Shown here piece by piece: positions 59,401-64,000 of a stretch of 64,000 nt of DNA. The notes beneath the pieces are model-generated. The model did not search any database, had not been told where the DNA came from, and was given only the letters and a program-made list of their open reading frames with translations. Origin of the DNA: Mauremys mutica (lineage: Eukaryota; Chordata; Testudines; Geoemydidae); NCBI RefSeq assembly GCF_020497125.1, contig NC_059072.1, positions 71,803,697 through 71,867,696 on the forward strand. Direction: 5' to 3'. How positions within the stretch are numbered: the stretch's first letter is position 1; each line of letters starts with the position of its first letter. Made by a program: the position numbers and the translations under genes.

Positions 59401-60139
59401 AAAAAGGTGTTCTGAGTGATCCTCAATGAGGGCATGACCGCAGCCAAGGTGGCCCTCCAGGCAGTATCAGACACTGCGGACGCTGCTGTCCGCACCATGG
59501 CTTCCGCTATCTCCATGTGGCGAGTCTCAGCTGCTCCTCTTTGGGTTGTCCACTGAGGCTCAGCAGTCAATGCAAGAACTGCCCTTTGATGGCCAGGCCC
59601 TATTTGCAGCACAAACAGACAGAAAATTTCATGTCCTCAAGGACTTCTGCACCACTCTAAAAGCCCTGGGTGTCTGCATCCCAGCCCCAGGTATCTGCAT
59701 CCCAGCCCCGGCGCATAAGTGGTTCAACTGCAGCAGTCGCAGGGCCATTGGAGTCATCCTCGGCAGGACCAGCCCCATAAACAAGCCAAGGGCTACAAGC
59801 GCCACCCAAGCCACCCACCTCCACCCTCTGCACAGTCGGGCTTGACTTGTAATAAGCATGGGGCCAAATGGTTGTTTTGAGGGTGTGCCCAAGAGCAACC
59901 TACTAGACTATTCCCTGGATCCATCTTTCCTGTGTTCTCCAACAGCCTTTCCCTCTTTCTCCCTGCTTGGATGGCTATAACCTCAGACCGATGGGTCCTC
60001 AGCACAGTGGAATAGGGTTATACCCTCCAGATCATTTCCACCCACACCTTCCCACCTGCCTTCCCCGTCCCAATTCAGGGACCCCTCTCACAAGTGTCTC
60101 CTTGCACAGGATGTAAAGGGGTTACTACAGCTGGGTGCA
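59401..60139 (+). pseudogene. DIRS gag/pol linker region, broken
   Basis: Coding-like sequence continuing the gag reading direction (AAQVALQ-like and QSMQELPFDGQALFA-like segments near 59550-59610; the latter, PFDGQ-LF, is a motif often seen before DIRS RT). It contains two tandem near-identical copies of GGTGTCTGCATCCCAGCCCC / GGTATCTGCATCCCAGCCCC (59670-59710). No intact frame. Confidence 0.55.
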
Positions 60140-61470
60140 GTGGAAGAAGTTCCCTGTGAGTTCAGGAACAAGGGATTCTATTCCTGGTACTTTTTAATCC
60201 CAAAGGTCAAGGGTGGTCTACAGTCCATCCTGAACCTGCAAGATCTCAACAAGTACCTAAAGAAGTTTAAGTTCCTCATGGTTTCCCTGGCTTCTATTAT
60301 CCCCTCCCTGAATCCAGGAGACTGGTATGCCACCTCAACTTGAAGGACGCATACTTCCACATAGTGATCTTTCAAGGACACAGATGCTTCCTCCGTTTTA
60401 TGGCAGGGCCCCACCACTACCAGTTTGCAATCCTTCCATTTGGCTTCACGACAGCACCAAGAGTGTTTACCGAGTGCTTGTTGGTGGTAGCAGCTTACAC
60501 CTCAGGTGTCGTGGTATGCAGATCTACCTGTACCTTGATGACTGGCTCATCCAGGGCAGCTCCAGGTCTCAAGTCTAAAGGGATGTTGCGGTGCTTCAGG
60601 CCACATGCTGCTCTCTGGGCCTACTGGTAAATGACAAAAAGTCGATGTTAGTGCCAGTGCAGAGGATAGAGTTCATTGGAGCGGTCCTCGACTTGACCTG
60701 TGACACGGCGTTCCTGCCTCTGGAAAGGTTCCACACGATGGCGAACCTCATCGTGGAAGTCTCCACATTGCCTCTGACTACAGCCAGGGTCTGTCTGTGC
60801 CTCCTGGGTCACATGGCAGCGTGCACTCTACGTGGTCCACCATGCCAGGCTCCGAATGCAGCCCCTGCAACAATGCCTGAGGATGGTTTATTCCCAGTCC
60901 CGAGACCCCCTGGAAAAGATTGTTACCATTCCCCAGACGATACTTATCTCCTTGCAATGGTGGACCTTCTGCAGGACAGTCCTGGAGGGGGTTCTGTTCA
61001 ATAACCCCCCTTACTCCATCGAGTTGGTGTTAGACACCTTGGACCAAAGCTGGGGTGCGCATCTCGGCAACTTCCAGATACCGGTTGTGGTCCCCAGAGG
61101 AGGCAAAGATGCACATAAACATCACAGAGCATTGAGCAGTCTGGCTGGCGTGCAAAGTCTTCCTGCCCCACCTGTCAGGCAAGGTGGTATGAGTCCTGAC
61201 AGACCACACAGCCTTGATATTCTACATCAACAGACAAGGGGTAGCGTGGTCGTCAGCTCTCTGTCAAGAGGCACTCCCCATCTATGGGACTTCTGCTTCA
61301 GCCACAAAATCAACCTAGAAGCTTGTCACCTTCCCAGTGTCAAGAATATGCTGGAGGACCAGCTCAGCAGGGACTTCTCTCACCATGAGTGGTCTCTCCA
61401 TCTAGCGGTAGCCTGCATGATCTTCCAAAGGTGGGGAACTCCCCAAGTGAACCTGTTCGCTACCAAATAG
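60140..61470 (+). pseudogene. DIRS reverse transcriptase and RNase H, frameshifted
   Basis: The polymerase copies DIRS RNA into DNA. Motifs in order: FYSWYFLIPKVKGG and LNLQDLNKYLKKFKF (60170-60270, frame 2), STLKDAYFHI (about 60340, frame 1; the Asp is the first catalytic residue), HHYQFAILPFGFTTAPRVF (60410-60470), and MQIYLYLDDWLIQGSS (60515-60560, frame 3) holding the YLDD box with two catalytic Asp. RNase H follows with LVLDTLDQSWGAHLG (61025-61070), where the first catalytic Asp is followed by W-G-A. The change of frame between these motifs shows at least two frameshifts. The motif set is characteristic of DIRS rather than Gypsy or LINE RTs. The protein cannot be made intact. Confidence 0.92.
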
Positions 61471-61629
61471 AACAGGAAATGTCACTGGTTTTGTTCTCCG
61501 CAAGATCTGAGCAAGTGCTCCCTCTCTGATGCTTTCCTCCTGCTGTGGTCACGGAGCCTGATGTACACATTCCCTCCGATTCCACTCATCAGCAGAGAGA
61601 CAAAGCGCCGGTTGTCATGATCACCCCGG

Positions 61630-62900
61630 CATGGCCTTGTCAGCACTGATTCAGCACGCTAATCTGCTTGTCAGCAGCCCCCTCCCTGGCCCCTGCCCAA
61701 CTGCCTGGACCTGCTGTCATAGGACCACGGCCAGCTCCTGCACCCCAGCCTCGAGTCCCTCCAATTCTTGGTGTGGATGCTGCGTGGCTGAACCCAGAGG
61801 AATAGACCTGTTTGGAAGGAGTAGGAAGCCCTCAACCAGACTGACTTACCTGGCCAAGTGGACAAGCTTTTCCCGCTGGGCGTCCAAGCATGGCATCTCT
61901 CCGCCATGTTCTTCCATACAGGCTGTCCTGGACTACCTGTTCCATTTGAGGAACGAGGGCCTGGCACATTCTTCCATTAGAGTTCATCTAGTGGCCATCT
62001 CCGATTTTCTCCCACTGATCCAAGGACAGACAGTGTTTTCCCATGACATTATGGTCAGATTCTTGAGTGCTCGAGAGTTTCTTCCCACAGATATGGACTG
62101 CTGTCCTGCAGTGGGATCTTACCTTGGTCCTCCCTAGCCTCACCGGCCCACTTGAGCCGCTGGGTTCCTGCTCCCTTTCCCATCATGGAAGGTCACGTTC
62201 CTGGTGGCAGTGACGTTGGCAAGACGGGTCTCTGAAATTAAAGCCTTAACCGCAGAACCTCCATACACAGTCTTCTACAAAGGTAAGGTTCAGTTGCAGC
62301 CCCACCCGGCCTTCCTGCCAAAGGTGGTCTCCACCTTCCATATGAACCAGGACATCCTCCTCCTGGTGTTCAGTCCCAAACCACACAAGACCAGTGAGGA
62401 GAGGTGTCTTCACACCCTGGATGTCTGGAGGGCCTTGGCTTTCTACTTAGAACATACCAAGCCTTTCTGAAAATTGACTCAACTCTTCATTGCTACAGTG
62501 GATAGGATGAAGGGTCACCCGCTGTCCTTGCAGAGGATTTCCAATTGGATCACCTCATGCATAAGTACCTGTTACGACCTGGAAGGGGTTCCGCCGCTGC
62601 CAATTGTCAGAACCCATTTGACGAGCACAGGCATCTTCGGTGGCCTTCCTGGTGCACATCCCTATCTAGCACATCTGTAGAGCCACAATGTGGTCTTCTG
62701 TTCACATGTTTACCACACATTATGCCATCAGTCAGCAGGTCAGAGATGACGCTGGGCTCGGCAGAGCTGTGTTGCAATCTACACGTCCATGAATTCCTAC
62801 CCACCACCAAGGGTACTGCCTTGGAATCACCTAGTGTGGACTGGACATGAGCAAGTACTCAAAGAAGATAAGACAGTTACCTTTTCCATAACTGGTGTTC
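61630..62900 (+). pseudogene. DIRS tyrosine recombinase, broken
   Basis: Instead of a DDE integrase, DIRS elements insert with a tyrosine recombinase. The N-terminal DNA-binding half is visible as TRLTYLAKWTSFSRWASKHG and LDYLFHLRNEGLAHSSI (61830-61980). The catalytic half starts with VTLARRVSEIKAL (about 62205-62243), the box with the first catalytic Arg, then continues with VWRALAFYLEHTK (62430) and RMKGHPLSLQRISNWI (62505-62550). Near 62720-62770 a HYAISQQ stretch precedes GLGRAVLQ and probably corresponds to the C-terminal Tyr region. Stops at about 62138 and 62471 interrupt it. The HxxR motif is not clearly intact. Confidence 0.87.
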
Positions 62901-62929
62901 TTCAAGATGTGTTGCTCACATCCATTCCT
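62842..62929. repeat. DIRS internal complementary region
   Basis: The first part, GGACATGAGCAAGTACTC then AAAGAAGATAAG, is complementary to the left outer edge at about 56820-56855. The second part, GTTACCTTTTCCATAACTGG then TGTTC and AGATGTGTTGCTCA, is complementary to the right outer edge (63120-63170). A junction complementary to both element ends is the definition of the DIRS internal complementary region, used as a template to circularise the DNA copy. Confidence 0.82.
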
Positions 62930-62961
62930 TCCCCACTCCGCCTTCCCCACTGTCAGAGTTT

Positions 62962-63172
62962 CTGGCAAGAAGGAACTGAGGGTGTGGGGAGCCAGCAGCA
63001 CCCCTTATACTGCACCATGTGGGCGCAACTCCAGAGGGCGCCAGAGCCAGTCCCCTATGAATACTGATGAGGGAAAAACTTCCGGTACTGGTGCATGGGG
63101 TGAGCACACACATCTATTATGGAATTGACATGAGCAACACATCTCGAACACCAGTTATAGAAAAGGTAACTG
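62962..63172. repeat. DIRS right inverted terminal repeat and outer edge
   Basis: Reverse complement of the left repeat up to about 63160 (see the left-repeat entry). The outermost stretch, TGAGCAACACATCTCGAACA then CCAGTTATAGAAAAGGTAAC, is the part matched by the internal complementary region. The element ends at about 63170. DIRS elements make no target duplication, and none is seen. Confidence 0.85.
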
Positions 63173-64000
63173 TCTTTTACTGCTTAGATCACAATGGGAG
63201 TGATAGAATTGGGAGCACAGACAATGTCTCGGTTTCCTCTATTGTTGTAATTATTATTTATTTACTTACGTTTGGACTGTACTTCTCACAAGAGTCAGTT
63301 GATTATATCATATTGCACTCTTTGTTATTTTAAAACAAGTTATACTGTATGTATTGTAAAAATGTTATAAAATACCCTGGATGAAATCCTGGCCCCATTG
63401 CAGTCCCTAGGAGTTTTGCCATTGACTGTAATGGGGAAAAGATGTCTCTCTAGGGGATCAGAGTGTTCTCTGGGCCAGATTCTAACATCCTTACTCACAG
63501 TGAGTATTAACTTATTCCTTGAGCAGTCTCTAGCAAGGTACTAGTGAGCATAAGGCTGAGAAAACAGAGTCCTTTGGATGGGATTTTCAAAAACACTCAA
63601 CATTGACCTAACTCTGCTCCCATTAGAGTCAATGGGAGATTTATGATTGTTTTCAGTGAAAGCAGAGTTAAGGTAATGTTGAATGTTTTTGAGGATGCCA
63701 CCCTTTATGACTGACTAATGTGTGTATGAGTGGAGATCATTTCTATACAGATGGACATAAGACAAAAAGGATCATTCAGGTCACCGAACAAACAACATCT
63801 TAGCACTCTATCATCATTGCAGTTGGAATGAGAATAACTAGCAAGCTAATCAGCCCCTGCCAGAACACACATTCTAGCACATAATTTTATCAACTTCAGG
63901 CTTCTTTTTAGCAGCCTATATGTTCACTCAAATTGACATACCAGTCCTTGTTTGGCATTTATAACTTGAAAATAGAGGAAAAAACAGGGAGTGTTATCAG
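63173..64000. repeat. AT-rich flank with two worn palindromic repeats
   Basis: At 63373-63430, GAAATCCTGGCCCCATTGCA and GGAGTTTTGCCATTGACTGT, with AATGGGG after, form a palindromic core repeat. At 63570-63690, GATGGGATTTTCAAAAACAC, CCCATTAGAGTCAATGGGAG and TAATGTTGAATGTTTTTGAG form a second one. The remaining sequence has no recognised gene. Confidence 0.5.

Noticed and set aside
1..64000. CRISPR array, operon, riboswitch or prokaryotic attachment sites
   Set aside because: No regular repeat-spacer array and no prokaryotic gene organisation; the repeats are vertebrate transposable elements.

Overview
The window looks like repeat-rich, gene-poor (intergenic or intronic) DNA from a reptile, most likely a turtle; a crocodilian is the main alternative. 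The reasons are the mix of repeats: a CR1 LINE with long recognisable reading frames plus several older CR1 tails ending in the ATTCTATG-type motif, a DIRS retrotransposon, a PIF/Harbinger DNA transposon, many short hAT and Harbinger MITEs, Penelope-like fragments, tRNA-like SINE copies and MIR (CORE-SINE) fragments. I found no host protein-coding exon, host RNA gene or promoter that I can support. Essentially all real coding sequence belongs to broken transposable elements. Family names rest on recognition of motifs and termini; no database search was possible.

Layout. 1-11 kb: AT-rich DNA with an old and a younger CR1 tail (about 5.0 and 7.3-7.9 kb), a SINE, a 166-bp hAT MITE with perfect 8-bp duplications (8863-9028) and a MIR copy. 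11.1-16.8 kb: a Harbinger MITE (11159-11454), then a decayed hAT transposon with a zf-TTF/ZMYM-like transposase on the minus strand that appears to split a palindromic repeat, then a hAT MITE (16624-16832). 17-22 kb: CR1 tail, MIR and a Penelope-like fragment with a hammerhead-like core. 22.6-26 kb: two hAT elements side by side with good target duplications, the first holding a GC-rich minisatellite, then a mariner-like MITE and a G-rich block. 29.3-33 kb: a purine-skewed tract, the CR1 LINE (30383-32645) and a MITE. 35.5-37.2 kb: a cluster of tRNA-like segments, a MITE with 10-bp flanking repeats and a second Penelope-like hammerhead fragment. 42-45.6 kb: CR1 tail, hAT element and a hairpin-framed scrap of Harbinger coding sequence. 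46.2-51.06 kb: a 4.8-kb Harbinger element with remnants of its two convergent genes (DDE transposase and Myb/SANT protein). 52-52.5 kb: two abutting MITEs. 56.8-63.16 kb: a DIRS tyrosine-recombinase retrotransposon with inverted terminal repeats, an internal complementary region, gag, RT-RNase H and recombinase remnants, and a later hAT insertion in its gag region.

Relations between parts. The 4.8-kb Harbinger and three MITEs share GTCTACACT-like ends; the Harbinger and the 11.16-kb MITE also share TTCGAA-type subterminal motifs, so they probably used related transposases. The hAT MITEs are flanked by 8-bp repeats, as that superfamily makes. The DIRS copy is the most structurally informative element: although its genes are frameshifted, its internal complementary region still pairs with both outer edges.
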